A stretch of DNA of 64,000 bases, from contig JAHLMK010000002.1 of NCBI GenBank assembly GCA_019915135.1, positions 2,914,001 through 2,978,000 on the forward strand, given 5' to 3'. The notes below the pieces were generated by a model. The model saw nothing but the letters and a program-made list of their open reading frames with translations, was not told the origin of the DNA and ran no database searches. Origin of the DNA: Strobilurus pachycystidiatus. Its lineage: Eukaryota > Basidiomycota > Agaricomycetes > Agaricales > Physalacriaceae. Positions 9,226-20,519 of the stretch are shown one piece after another. The translations under genes were made by a program, and so were the position numbers. The stretch's first letter is position 1, and the number at the start of each line of letters is the position of its first letter.

Positions 9226-10162
9226 GGAAAAAGGTGGTAGGTCGGAGAAAGACTGTTCCGGGGTATGGAAGTTGGTGAGAGGCTCCGGAGAATGCTCGAG
9301 TGATTCTGGAGAAGGTCGCGAAGTGCGCGGAATAAAACGACCCGAAGCGTCGCGAGGCGGCTGTCGTTTTCCTCGTGCCAGAGCCTGAACGCCGAAGTCG
9401 TGCTATGTAGAAACTCCCTCGCGGTGGGCTCCACTTGTACGCAACCCCGCGAGTTCGACAAGAAATAGCTGCGAAAGCAGCGGTTTCGCGGGAGGCTTCG
9501 CAAACAGCGAATCGGCGGCGGCTAAGGTAGTGGGGGACAAAGGCGAACTCCGCGAGAGGCGGCGATACGACCGCGAATAGTCAAAGAGTAGAATAGAACA
9601 ACAGCGAGCACCACTCGTTGTGTATGAAAACTTGACTGGAGACCGCGACTTCACGAACTCACGCTGAACCGTATGGTGGTCAAAAGTGAAGTCTTCATTC
9701 TCCCCGCTCAGTGCTATATCAAGTCGCGGCTTCGCTTGCCGGTTCTACTACGATTACCCGCCCGTTCCTGAGTATCCGCGCGACAACGCGGTCACCCGCA
9801 GGCGTGGAACCTTCCTTGCCCTGCCCGTTCTGCCGCTACCTGCCAAGGTAAACACTTGGCAAGGTCCGATTACGCCACCCGCCCGTGGTACCCGGTCGGC
9901 CCGCTTCCTATGGATCGCAAGGTTCTGCAGTGGACCGTGTCTGAAAGACCGTCTAAACTGTTTGGTTTCCGCGGTTTACCTGCGAGCGTCCTCGAGCGAG
10001 CCCGCGACCCTGGTGGTACCTGCGAAAGGTCCGCTGGGTCCCTGGTTCCCGCGGTTTACCTGCGAGCGTCCGCGAGCGAGTCCGCGATCATGGTGGTACC
10101 CGCGAGAGGTCCGCAGGATCCGAGTTACAGCTGGGGCGATCGTATCGCGCCCACGCTGTACA
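9226..10162 (-). repeat. 5' LTR and leader of the Ty3 element (approximate)
   Basis: There is no ORF of interest here, only sequence between the insertion point in the fungalysin gene and gag. The outer end reads TGTACAGC on the minus strand, in keeping with a TG-initiated LTR. A GATATAGC motif near 9712-9719 could be the core promoter. The LTR/leader boundary and the primer-binding site could not be located without the 3' LTR for comparison. Confidence 0.5.
9961..10120 (-). repeat. Two-unit 80-bp tandem repeat in the LTR
   Basis: Positions 9961-10040 and 10041-10120 are two copies with an exact 80-bp period (GCGGTTTACCTGCGAGCGTC at 9971 and 10051; TGGTGGTACC at 10011 and 10091) and a few substitutions. 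Each unit contains palindromic GCGAGCG/CGCGAGCG elements. Tandem units in the outer LTR often act as enhancers; that role is inferred. Confidence 0.85.
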
Positions 10163-10547
10163 CCTGCTTCGCATATGCATAGGTGACATCTGCGGAATCC
10201 TGAGAGAAGCCGCTCGTGAATCCGACGTTGTCGACATCAATCCCAAGCTCGGATGCCACGAAGGCGGTAGTCTTGTCTTCGACGGACTGAGCCACTAGAG
10301 ATGACGGAAGGGCTTTTCCATCGGTCCCGAAGGTCTTCGAAATAACGTCAGCGTACTCAACATGGTCAGACAAAAGAGCAGGACAAACCGTGTAGGTCGA
10401 CTCGGGATGGAATGTTTCGAGCGTCAGACCGCGTTTGCCGAGGATGCGCGTGCGGTGTGTGGCGTGCTTGGAGGATCCCGGAAAGGGAACGGCCTGTGTT
10501 GACAGGGCGAGGAGGACGAAGGACAGAAGCTTGTTGAACGAAACCAT
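10162..10547 (-). pseudogene. 5' fragment of a fungalysin (M36) gene cut by the retroelement
   Basis: Exon 1 (10547-10389) encodes a signal peptide (MVSFNKLLSFVLLALSTQA) and propeptide. A 54-nt intron (10388-10335) follows, then exon 2 from 10334 with the FTP propeptide motif (SVEDKTTAFVASELGID ... TYAYAKQ). The intron sits at the same codon as intron 1 of the intact fungalysin at 36631. Homology stops at YAYAKQ (10164), exactly before the position where the intact copy has its second intron, and retroelement sequence takes over. The remaining coding part, including the HExxH active site, would lie left of the window if the insertion is simple. A TATA-like CATAAAT is near 10630. As it stands only a secreted propeptide fragment could be made. 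Confidence 0.85.
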
Positions 10548-13525
10548 CCTCGGAGGTGGGCTAGCGTCTGGAGGTGGGAGACTCGCAGTGGGCGATGAAA
10601 CCTACAGAAGACATGACAATGGCGCAATTTATGTAGATGAGCGAGGAATTACACCGCCTGCTTAGTTTCCGACCTCGTGGAATGTAATTTCGAGCGTGGG
10701 TTGCACATCAGCACAAGAATGATTGGAACAACCGGTTATAACAAAAGCGTTGAGGCCGGTCATCGAAGGCGAGTTGCTCAAAGGGCAGGGATCCGCGTGC
10801 ATGGCCCATTCGAGTGAGTTGCAGCCTGTTAAATCGGACGTCTGGATCAGCGAAAAAGTCAGCTCTAAAGCCGTAGTTCACCAAAAAGGTGTCTGACGAG
10901 CAACGTGTCCCTGCCCCGGTCACCTGCTCAACGCGCGTCAAGTAGCCGGCAAATGCGAGTGATAACAGGATGTTCTTCTCGCTACATGCGCCATGCTCAC
11001 AGATAAGACCAAATATATTGACGGTCGGACGAGTTCCGAGGCGAAATCTTTACCGACGTCTTCTTGAGCACGTTGGAGGAGCTTTGATGATTCCGCACGA
11101 CTGAGAGAGAAACTCCATATTTGGGGAAAACTATGTGGGAGAAGGAAGGATGCATGAAAAAGAAAAATGCCCCGGGTCTAGACAAATAATACTTTGTCAG
11201 TACACCGCACGTGACATCGAGGAACGCCAAGAGGTGAGTCTCAGCTCGAGGATGTGACTGGATTATTTGAACGCTCCGAGCTCGGCCACTTCCTCTTCGC
11301 CTACTCTGGCCACTTCCACTTTGCCTAAGCAATGTTAATCAGCTACTGCAGCCGCTCCTCGTCAGTTTGAGGTACACTGACGTTATTCCGCCCAGCAAGT
11401 TCATTTCTCACCGCATTCCATGTCTAATAGACCAGTGTCAGAAGGGCGGGAGCTTGCGAAGGTAGTCTGTGAAGACGACATTTCAAAGATGGAGTCGCCG
11501 AGGAGATTGTGGAGGAGGACGAAGTCGGGGCCGGACTTGGAAGAAGCCATTCGTTCCGTCATGAAGCAAGAGCACAATACCTGTACGCTATGTCGCGTTT
11601 TTCTCACATAAATTGACTCGGAGGTGATGGTGGGAGGTCCTACGTAGCGCGGGTGTTTAGAGAGGAAGACTCGGTTTTTATTGGGAGTGGAAAGATCCAC
11701 GGCGTACGACCACTAGGAGAGTAGTTTAAACTTCAGTCATACATTGAGCGCCTATAAAGTATGCAGCGTCAAGATTACAACCGTAGAGCCCTGTATCATG
11801 CCGTTCTCATTAGAGACCAGGAAGCGGCGTGTACATTGCTCATATGGCGCATATCTCCCTGTGCTTAGAAAGGTTGTCATTGCTACTACGGGGGCCAGCA
11901 CACAAAGTCATCAGCATAAAGCTCAGAAATAATGAGCGACACAGAATGCACGCGTCTATCTGAATCGAGTCCCAGGATTACGTGCACGCGTCGCACGGGC
12001 GCAATGTTCTTTGCCCGCTTGAGGATGCAAAATTTTGACTAGGTATGACGAGAGATAGTGGGATTTCAGCTCCCTTGTCAGCAGTGGACGCGCTGGGACA
12101 CTTACCTGTACCGCAGTGGACCTTGGGAGGTTGCTTCCCAGAGACTGCTCGACCGGATCCTAGCAAACATTGTCGACAGGATGAAATAGACACTTGCGCG
12201 TACAAAGAGTCAAGGTTTGCGAATATGGATTGCAGGACAACACGCCTATGTACAAGGCAGGCTTCACTATGGCGGAGTAAGGACTGTTGGTCGCAAGTGG
12301 GAATCCGAATAAGCCAGTCGGGTAGAAGTCAGACATGGGCTCGGAGATCGGAAGCGCCGACAAAGAGGAACGGTCTTGAAGCACGTAGAGGATGTGTAAG
12401 CAAATGCTTAGCTCGAGATACGAGACAGCCAACCGACGACAAAACAACACACGTCGTGTATCACTCGTGGCCCACGGACGAAATACCAAGCGCAAGTTGC
12501 GCTACAAGGACACCGCAGGCACAGAACCTGGCAAAAAGATCAAGTAGGACCAGTCTAACAGCAACGCTGGATATGAGTATGACGCAGCACATTGACATAA
12601 GAAGGAATCGACGCGATAAGCAAACAAAGAGTTGCGACAGGGCGATAGGAAAGCAAAAGAGTCCCTTTCACATGGAACATTCCATGGCACTGAGGCAGAT
12701 CTTCAGGGTCGGGGTCGCGTGATTTGAAATTGAGAGGCGGCGATCAAGACAGGGTCTTTGGCAAATTGACGGTGCCAAGAGGGAAAGTCCAAAAGCATAC
12801 CGTAGCGGTATCGCAGCAGCCGGAGGAGCGTACTTCACGGTGACGAGGACGGAGACGGGCGAGGGAAGAAAGGACGGCCCTTGGAACAAGTAAGGGACCA
12901 CCGTCACAGCGTGTTTTTGTGTATGTGCCATGCCGTAAAGGCTCAGGGTCGGAAGTAGCGCGCCTGCCGGGTGAGAAAGAAGAAAGACGGAGGGAAAAGC
13001 AGGACCTGGTCTTTGTCGATTGAAGAGAAAGGAAACGACAGCCTCCACTAAATGGAAGACACGAGACAGGACAGTGATTGACTGCAGGGGGCTCTGTTCT
13101 GATGTGAATGTAGTGAAAGAAAAGATTATCGGCAGGTGCCGAAGCGCCAAACAAACATAACAATCGCGATCGAAGTTGTGCCATGGACGCCATCGGCCGA
13201 CCTCCCTCCGCGAGAAGACGACAACAGCGGGTGTAGAGGCTGTGATACGCGCCTGGCTGGCGGGCAATTCATGACGACGAGAGCGGGAATGAACGGAGGG
13301 AGTGAGTCAGAGCCTGGACCCAACAAGGCGACGGTCGCGATCGGTGCAGGGCTGGAACACAAAGCACTTTGGCCTGGCTTCCTTTTTTTAGCGCTTCTTC
13401 CATTCCTCTTTTACATACACCTCCTTCTTTCTTCTTGACCACCACCACCACCCTCCCATCCTCAGTAAGCTACACAGTGTTGACGACGAGCTCGACGTTG
13501 CTGACGACGTTGACGAGCAGCCATC
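10548..13525. other. Spacer without a supported gene
   Basis: Several ORFs of 60-225 codons occur on both strands, but none shows a recognisable domain, a consistent spliced structure or a credible promoter. The stretch 12668-13267 on the minus strand is open for 199 codons but of odd composition. The last 200 bp contain C/T-rich runs and (ACC)n that fit the promoter and 5' UTR of the gene at 13526. Confidence 0.5.
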
Positions 13526-14191
13526 ATGTCCGCCTCCATCGAGCCCACCGCTGCTGCCCCCGTCGCAGAAGAGACGACGACGCCTGCCGTCGCTCCCACG
13601 ACCACGGAAGAGACGCCCGCCTCCAAGGAGGAGAGCGCGACGCCGTCGTCGCCCAAGCAGGGCTTCCTGTCCAAGCTGCTCTCGTCGCTGAAGCCCAAGC
13701 CTAAGAAGGCTGAGGAGAAGAAGGAGGCAGAGGTGCGTTGTCGTCGTTTGTTCTTTCATGACTCACTCACGTATCGACTGTCCAGGTACCCGCGACGACC
13801 GACGTCGCGCCTACCCTCCCCGACCCTGTCGTCGAGCCCACACCCGAAGCTGCGCCTGCTGCTGCTCCCATCGAGACCGAAGCCGCTGCGTGCGTGCACT
13901 TCCTTTCATTAACTGCCTTCAATTCTCACGCCCTGTTGTTAGCGAGCCTGCCGCCCCAGCCCCCGCCAAGGAGGAAAAGGTTCGTGCCGTCTCCGCTCCG
14001 TGTTATCGCCGTTCCCATGCTAATTAAATGTTTTGTTGCCGCAGAAGTCCCGCCGACTCTCCGCCCGCGTCGGCGACTTCTTCAAGCCCAAGCCCAAGGC
14101 GCCCGTCGCCAGCGAGGCCAAGATCGAAGAGGCTGCTGAGCCCGCCGCGGAGGAGACGCCTGCTGCTGTTCCTGCCACCACCACGGCTTAG
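13526..14191 (+). CDS. Small Ala/Pro/Glu-rich protein with two KPKPK motifs (164 aa, four exons)
   Basis: Exons 13526-13732, 13786-13889, 13943-13979 and 14045-14191 join in frame to 164 codons. The sequence is low-complexity (Ala, Pro, Thr, Glu) with two similar basic islands: QGFLSKLLSSLKPKPKK near residue 60 and KSRRLSARVGDFFKPKPKA near residue 120. Each is an amphipathic helix followed by alternating Lys-Pro. RRLS is a good basophilic-kinase (PKA-like) site. There is no signal peptide and no membrane segment. The family appears to be a fungal protein of unknown function. The paired helix/KPKPK modules suggest membrane- or partner-binding repeats in an otherwise disordered chain, which is inference. 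Confidence 0.8.
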
Positions 14192-16338
14192 TGATCCAAT
14201 CTCACCCCTCAGACGCTTATCATTCCCTCACGCCATCTCCATCTCATCTCATCTCATTTTCACTTATATTTCCCGGGTCCACTCGTTTGCCTCCTCTCTC
14301 ATGATCTCCAATACCCATCCCGTATACCATACCTCACCCTCACCTCTTGCATCCCATCCTACTTAGTATACTGCCAATTCATTGCTTTGCTTGCATGAAT
14401 TCACACTCATTGTGAAGGTTTGACCCCACGTGCATGACGCATTGAGAAGCCTCGCCGTATTCATTTCTCGCTAGGCTTGTTCTATTCATTCGCCTAGGTC
14501 TCGTGCTATAGCGGGTATCTACTCTTGTTGTGGGCCTGTCATTGTACGCGTCGCGTGCCAGTCTTATCTCTTCACTTCACGTCCGAGATTTCGGAAGGGC
14601 TTGAAGTTGTCGCGCCGTGCATCTGATAACCGGAGCCGGATCTTGTACTTGGTTTGTATACTGGACCGAGTGCGTTCAGCACCTAGACCACTTATACCTT
14701 CCTGGCCTCCTGGGCGACGAGCATGCAGACCGTCGTTGAAGCTGAAGCTTCAATCCTCGTCAATACTTTGATAATCCCTTCACTGCCAGTGTCGGACTGA
14801 TCCGAGTCTTCGTGTCATGCTCCTGTATGCTCAGAGGCGCAAGTCCTTCCATCTTTGACGGAGTATGATTGGATCTAACGCGCGTTCTACCCGAAAATGT
14901 TTGTTCATCCCTGCACTCGCTCGTCTCTTATGAGTGTAGCCAGTCCCTTGAACTCGGGGCCAGAATCCTTATGTGGGTGCGTGAGCCGTTATCTGCTGAA
15001 AGTCCAGGATTCATCTCGGGCGTGAGAATGAACGACCGACCAAGACCTTACCAGTGAAAATGAGAACGACGTGCCCGGCGGGACACAGAAATGAGCATCA
15101 TTGGCTGATATAAGAAATTGATCTATCACCTCGAAACTTCTGAATTCAACCCTGCGCTGCCTGCCTTGAAGGAAGACAGTCGTGCCGCCCAATCACGATC
15201 TTTCAGGTTTCGATCCACATCTCTACGTTTCTCTCGTCGATTCTCCAGTAGCTTGGATATCAGACTGGGCACGGCCCATATTCACGCACCGTCCGCCCCC
15301 TACCTTCTTTTCCGTATGCACTTTCACTTCGTTGACTTGAGGCGCACGAGAGTTCTTGTTGGCCTCGCCAATTTTCCTTGACAGGATGTCATCAAGACAA
15401 TCGTGGACTGTGAACGTAGAGGGGCCGTGTTAGTTGTGACGTCCGAGGCCAGGGGTTGGTGTTCAAGCTTTCAAGTTGGGCTCATTCCTCCAACCTCTTG
15501 AAGGCCGATGGTAAGCTCTTCAAACTTGAATCAACTTGTTGGCTTAACCTGAGGACAGGGAACCGCGCTGGGTGCTCAGACCACGAGTAGCATGATGGTT
15601 GTATACTTAAGACAAAGAGCTACGTCGTTAGTCGTGCGATGATTTCGTTGAGCGCTGTTGGATAAAAGGTCATTATTGAAGTTCCGCAATGTTAGGCCGG
15701 GGGCATTAGCCATGTCACGTCGCCCGACGTTCTTGTATTCCGTTGAGAGGGTAACCGAGAATTTTTCAATTGACGAGTCTGTTTACAAACCGTGGCGACA
15801 AGCTTTGTTGCACCGGACAAGCAACGTGTTGATGCTCAGATTCTTGAGAAGGTAAGCGCCACATGAAGACCTGACAGATATCTGCTCACCTTGTAGTGCT
15901 AGAATGTTGGGAAGGCGTAGAATGAACCTTGAGTTGTACTTGCGGGATGGGGAGGGGAGGATGCAATGGCTAGTCAGAGTGTAAGTCAAGCTGGGTGGAC
16001 GGGTAAGAAAGAGAAGAAGCGCCATACGGCGGCCTCGCCGTGCAAGTGCCCGCGTTCAATTGTGCCCATCCCTCTGTCCAGGTCCGGCTACCAGCGGTAA
16101 AAGACAGAAACCGTCTGGACAGAGGAAATAGGTTCCGGAAGCTCAAACTCATCTGTACGGCGGACGGACGGCCGCCGCATTTGTCAACGGGTGTCTGCAA
16201 CATGGTCGCTTTTGAAATCGCGGAAGTGAAATTCCCACGGGCGTCGGGAGCGTCATGACTAAGAGAAAAAGTGAGACTTTTCACTTTAGGGGGTCCCAGT
16301 TTGTGTCCTCCCAGCATCTCCCAGCACCTTCGAACGAT
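14192..16338. other. Spacer without a supported gene
   Basis: Short ORFs only, with no paired exon signals or recognisable motifs. The first few hundred bases are a T/C-rich 3' flank of the preceding gene. Confidence 0.45.
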
Positions 16339-16913
16339 ATGAGCCGCACGTTCATCCTTCCTTTCGCCGGCCAAACACCCCCGGAGATGGTGGCCTGGGG
16401 CTCACCTGTGTCCTTCATGTATCGCTCCGCATGGGGCAACGATATAGACGGAAGCACCATCGTCGTCGCCGTCGACGGCGGCTGCCTGGGGAACGGCACA
16501 CAAAACGCCTGCGCGGGCGTGGGTGTCTTCTTCGGCCCTAACTCTCCCTACAACATCTCCGAGCCGCTCGACCAGGGCACGCAGACGAACCAGCGCGCCG
16601 AGATCGTCGGTGCTATCAGGGCGCTGGAGGTGGGCCTGGAGATCACGCAAGACGGGACGCTGGTGCTCATGTGCGACTCTGACTATGTCGTCAAGGCCAT
16701 GACGCAGTACGTTCATCGGTGGAGGGTGAATGGATGGGTGAATCACTGAATGCGATGGGGGTGCCGGTCACGAATCGGGAGGAGTTCGCGAGGCTGGATG
16801 ATCTGATTGAGGAATTGGGTCAGAGGCAAGGCGTGGACGTCAAGTTCTGGTGGGTTCCGAGGCAGTATAACAAGGATGCGGACAGGCTCGCGCAGATTGG
16901 TTGCCAGATGTGA
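16339..16913 (+). pseudogene. Stand-alone RNase H domain protein with a frame break (possible pseudogene)
   Basis: The sequence matches the intact RNase H gene at 27114 along its length. The catalytic acids are all present: Asp in VDGGCLGNG, Glu in QRAEI, Asp in CDSDYVV and Asp in NKDADRLA. The first three lie in one frame, which stops at TGA 16747. The C-terminal third, beginning near GVPVTNREE, is in another frame. Either a small indel near 16738-16750 broke the gene, or a 44-nt intron (16738-16781) is removed, giving 176 residues but deleting the conserved GW...PVTNR loop. The first reading is preferred because the putative intron encodes conserved residues. The start is taken at MSRTF; an upstream in-frame ATG at 16255 exists. 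In an active enzyme this fold cleaves RNA in RNA-DNA hybrids. Confidence 0.7.
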
Positions 16914-17329
16914 TTGGTGAAGAGTATAGGTTTGTGCCTTTTTATACCGTCCCATTTCGCTGTCTTATCCATCCATTGGAGGATCCGTACATGAAATAGA
17001 GGAAGAGTTCCGTACACAGACATTATACATACTTGCTGTGCGTATGCGGACTCGGTGACGGCATACGGTATACTCCCTACCACCACCGTCGTTCGATTCG
17101 CAATGCAACCACTTGTCGTGGGAAGACCAACCAATAATGTAGAAACTGGGCAGGTCCCGGTAGGAACGTTTTGTCGCTCCTCTTTGGTTTTGTCCATGAG
17201 GTCAAGATTCAGCTATCGACGCATTGAGACTCAAAAGACGAGACTTGTTACTCGCCAGTCGTCGCTGGACCGTCCAGTGTCCAGTGTCCACGGAGTGACG
17301 AGTCAGTTATTGTAACTTATCACGTACGA

Positions 17330-17389
17330 CCGTCGTCGAGACTCGAGACTCGAGTCAGAAGTCTCGAGAGTCGAGTCGACCGACGACGG
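17330..17389. repeat. 60-bp imperfect hairpin
   Basis: Perfect 9-bp arms CCGTCGTCG (17330-17338) and CGACGACGG (17381-17389) enclose GACTCGAG-rich inner arms that also pair with a few mismatches around AGAA. It lies 50 bp beyond the 3' end of the tRNA-iMet gene. Function unknown; it may be a foldback element remnant. Confidence 0.7.
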
Positions 17390-17439
17390 GGCACGGCTGG
17401 AGAAAAACATCAGCGGCAAAACGTTGGGACATTCCAGAT

Positions 17440-17511
17440 TAGCAGCAACTTGTTTCGATCAAGTGACCTCGGGGTTATGGGCCCCGCGCGCTACCACTGC
17501 GCCATGCTGCT
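17440..17511 (-). tRNA. Initiator tRNA-Met (CAT)
   Basis: A perfect 72-nt cloverleaf without intron: 7-bp acceptor stem AGCAGCA/TGCTGCT plus discriminator A, D stem GCGC/GCGC, and anticodon stem CGGGG/C4G with loop CCCATAA (anticodon CAT). The T stem is ACTTG/CAAGT, with loop ATCGAAA in place of TTCRANN. The A at the start of the T loop and the overall sequence match eukaryotic initiator tRNAs. It starts protein synthesis. CCA is not encoded, as expected for a nuclear gene. Confidence 0.95.
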
Positions 17512-18236
17512 GTGTCAGTCCTTTTTTTTAATTTGTACATTCGTCACCAGAAGATTCGCGCTGGCGATAGCGATGCAATGCCTGAGGGCAAATATCGTTC
17601 TACCGCTTTGTGGTATACAAGTAACGTATACACCGACAAGCTTGAGGGATTCATATTACTACGGCGGAGGGTTTGAAAGTCAGCGGCTTGGCTGCACTCC
17701 CTTTGAGTCGGTACCTCGGGCCAGAAGCTTCACATCGACGCGACACTGAGAGCACGTTCTCCTTACTTTGGAGGTACACTCATTGATGAAATTGTTGCCT
17801 CACGAAGTATTACTACAGGACAAGAACTCTGATAGAGTATCACTCCAACCCGCTGACGAGTGGGGATTGACATCTGAAGCGTAAGAATTCTGAGATCCGT
17901 CACAGCATACTGAGCGCGATAGTGCTCCCGTCGAGACTTGAACTCTGCTGCACTGACACCTTGACACTTCTCAGTCTTGACCCTCAGATGTGCCCTCGAA
18001 AGAAGTGAATAAATCGTCCGCCAATTCAACGGTCAAGGAGGCCATGGAACACAGACTCGAACTTCGTTGTGAAAGTACGGTGCTGTCTCAGGCGCAGTCG
18101 GGATAAAAAGTGAGAAACAAGAGCTGAGTAGTCATTCGAACAAAATTATGGACAAATTGGTAGCAGAATGAGAAAGAGTCCCGGGAAATCGCAAGCACTA
18201 CTTCTTTGGGCAGCAAATCGGGCAATCACGAACTAT

Positions 18237-18946
18237 CTACCCGAGAAGAGTGAAGAGCAGCGCCACAACGACACCGACAACATCATCGAGACTATTCTTG
18301 AGTCAGCGTGAGGATCACAGGAATGAACATAACTTGACGTACAGGAAGACAACATCCTTGAGAATTCCGGGAACGAGGATGTCCAAGTCAATGAGAAGCT
18401 TGTCGAGGGCGAGGGTGAAGCTGGAGACGACGATGGGGTATCCACCGGGGGGCTTGGACTTCCCGTTGGCGTTCGTGACGGAGTTGTTGATGTTCTAGGA
18501 GCAGATACGTCAGCGCTGGTCGTGAGATGATATGATAGAAAGAGATACAGTGATAATTCCGGCAGTCGTGGAGGCAATCTCGTCCTCGCTCTGCCTCTTG
18601 AACTTGGCGCCAGAGGCTTGGAGAGTCCCGAGAGAAGCGGTGGCCGTGTTCAGAGCAGCTTGGAGCTGGTTGAAGAGCGGGGTGAGCGTGGCGCTGTTGT
18701 CCTGCCCGTTGGCAACGGCCGAATCTAATGGTGTGTCAGTGAGAGGCAACGTCGAGGAGCAGCGTGCTAACCAATCTGAGGAAGAATGGTGTTCGTGCTG
18801 CCCTGAAGCGTCGTGAGGACCGCCAGGACTTGGGCGTTGTCGCGCTTGGCCACACCGGCGTTGTCAACGGTCAACGCGTTGGTGGGCGCCCACGACGCGT
18901 AGGAGAAGAAAGAAAGGGCGACAAAGGCGATGCGGGTGGCGATCAT
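18237..18946 (-). CDS. Secreted helical protein, paralogue A (185 aa, four exons)
   Basis: Exons 18946-18772, 18724-18549, 18494-18343 and 18291-18237 join in frame. A signal peptide (about 22 residues, FVALSFFSYASW core) is followed by a KR site (VAKRD). The mature part is helical: LFNQLQAALNTATASLGTLQ, a second KRQSE dibasic motif, then LDKLLIDLDILVPGILKDVV and a hydrophobic end LDDVVGVVVALLFTLLG. No cysteine pattern. The size and helical layout recall the HsbA hydrophobic-surface-binding family, but this is only a suggestion. The gene at 34663 is a clear paralogue with identical intron phases. TATAAAG on the minus strand at 19022-19016 lies 70 nt upstream of the ATG. The dibasic sites would suit Kex2 processing. 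Confidence 0.85.
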
Positions 18947-19015
18947 GATGAAGATGCTGCTGTTGCTGCTGTGAAACTGCTGTGGCGGCTGAAGGACAGA
19001 CTTTCTCTTCGCGTC

Positions 19016-19022
19016 CTTTATA
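19016..19022 (-). promoter_or_regulatory. TATA box of secreted helical protein A
   Basis: TATAAAG 70 nt upstream of the start codon; the paralogue at 34663 has the same motif at a similar distance. Confidence 0.65.
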
Positions 19023-20519
19023 CTCCCAGGGAGCTACCCGCTGTGGCAAATACGTCAGGACATGGTTGAACAAAATGAGGTGATAATGAGGAGAGGACGC
19101 GACTTCTACTTCGTTGAATGCCTGACGTCGATTCATGTCACGATTGACAGGCAGAGGCTTGATCCTAGAAGGTTCAGACGGTACGTAGTCGGTTCTTGTC
19201 AGGTAATGTTGATCATGTCTTCGGAGTTGTGGGCTGCTGATGGAAACATTTCAGTTGTCTGTGCTCCGATGTTTCGCGAGACCTACGTACGAGAATGCCG
19301 CTGAATGTGCTCGAAAGCCATAATCATCATGGACGAACTTTGCGAGCGACGGTCCAACATCATAGCGGACCCGGCAATCACGTCTCTGCGACGCGAGATG
19401 CCCTGCAGTTCATTTACGGAATTCAGTTGGCGCAATACCTGTTCTTGATGATGAACCACTCGGTAGACATAGCTTCTCGGATCACCGACACGCGTCAGTT
19501 AATTCATTGTCAAGTTCGTCTCAAACCCATGTCAATCATTTGCTGAGTAGATGAATTGTATGCCGTTAAGACGTGCGCTTCTGTCGTACGGGTACGAAAA
19601 TGCTGTGGTCTCAAGAGGATGACGGAAGGAAGCTATGTCGCAGGTGCCTAAGAATTTCTGTGAGACTGCCAAGTACACGAATCAATAGTCGTAGGCAAGT
19701 GGCCATCGAGGACTAAGTCCGTGTACGCCTCGAGAAAATCGTAACCTCGGGTTGTGTAATGAACTGCAGACGGCCATCACCCTGTGGAGAAAATTAGAAG
19801 CTTTGATGTGGCTGATGTCAAGGGAAGAGGCGTGCCAGGGTCTCTATATTAATTGTTTATTGTGCCCGCAACCGTGGATCTGAGTGCGCCGCCGAATACA
19901 CATTGCTGGACGGGAAGAACGATTCCTTAGGGGTCTGGCAGCATGTTCAATGTTTCACTACATTGTTTTTCGGAAGCGAGAAGGGCGCAGGCGAGACGCT
20001 ATATGCCGCACAGATAGAAAGGACAGGAAGTGTCGACGTGGAAAGGGAAAGAGCCGTGCGTTGACGTCATACCCTCAACAGCCTTCTTCGCAAACCTCGT
20101 GGCCCACGACACGTCTCGCCATCCAAATTATTTCAGTCTCGCCATTCAGATTCTTACCTGTTGCGCTCCATCTCATCATGGTGATGCCTGAGCACGAGAC
20201 TTCGAGAGAAGGCCATTTGGCAATGCGCTGGAAATAGTGTCCAGCAAGGAGTCAGAACTAGTCAGTCTGAGTCAAGAGGCGTCATATCTGCAAAACGCGG
20301 TCCGCAATGTGACCCTTCCGACCGCGGCTTGCTACTATACTGATGCTCGAATGATCTCCGTGCACGCGGCGCAATAATCGATTGAACGAGGGCTACAGTC
20401 GGACGCAGTTGGAACCATCTCAGTCGGTAATGTAGAACATCTCTTTATTCAACGACAATCCGTGATAGTAGTTCACGATTGTTCGTCATAGGTTCCCAGG
20501 TACCTAAGCCTTCTACTCT
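19023..20519. other. Spacer without a supported gene
   Basis: Only short unrelated ORFs (117 codons at most) with no domain or splice support were found. Confidence 0.45.

Larger units (their letters stand above)
1..10162 (-). mobile_element. Ty3/gypsy-type LTR retroelement, truncated at the left window edge
   Basis: Seen: two long minus-strand ORFs, gag-protease (6481-9225) and pol (2786-6481), in the order RT, RNase H, integrase that defines Ty3/gypsy. Upstream of gag lies about 940 bp without an ORF, ending at 10162 where fungalysin coding sequence is abruptly interrupted. On the minus strand the element side begins TGTACAGC, consistent with an LTR starting TG. No copy of that sequence is visible between the pol stop and position 1, so the 3' LTR should lie left of the window and the element should exceed 10 kb. 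Both main ORFs are open, which suggests a young copy. Inference: the two plus-strand genes at 54-2421 are cargo of this element. Without the missing LTR the left boundary stays unproven. Confidence 0.8.

Noticed and set aside
12045..12722. 225-codon plus-strand ORF
   Set aside because: Odd composition (Arg, Thr, Ser, Cys), no motif, overlaps equally open minus-strand frames.
12668..13267. 199-codon minus-strand ORF
   Set aside because: No recognisable fold, signal or promoter; several frames are open at once here.
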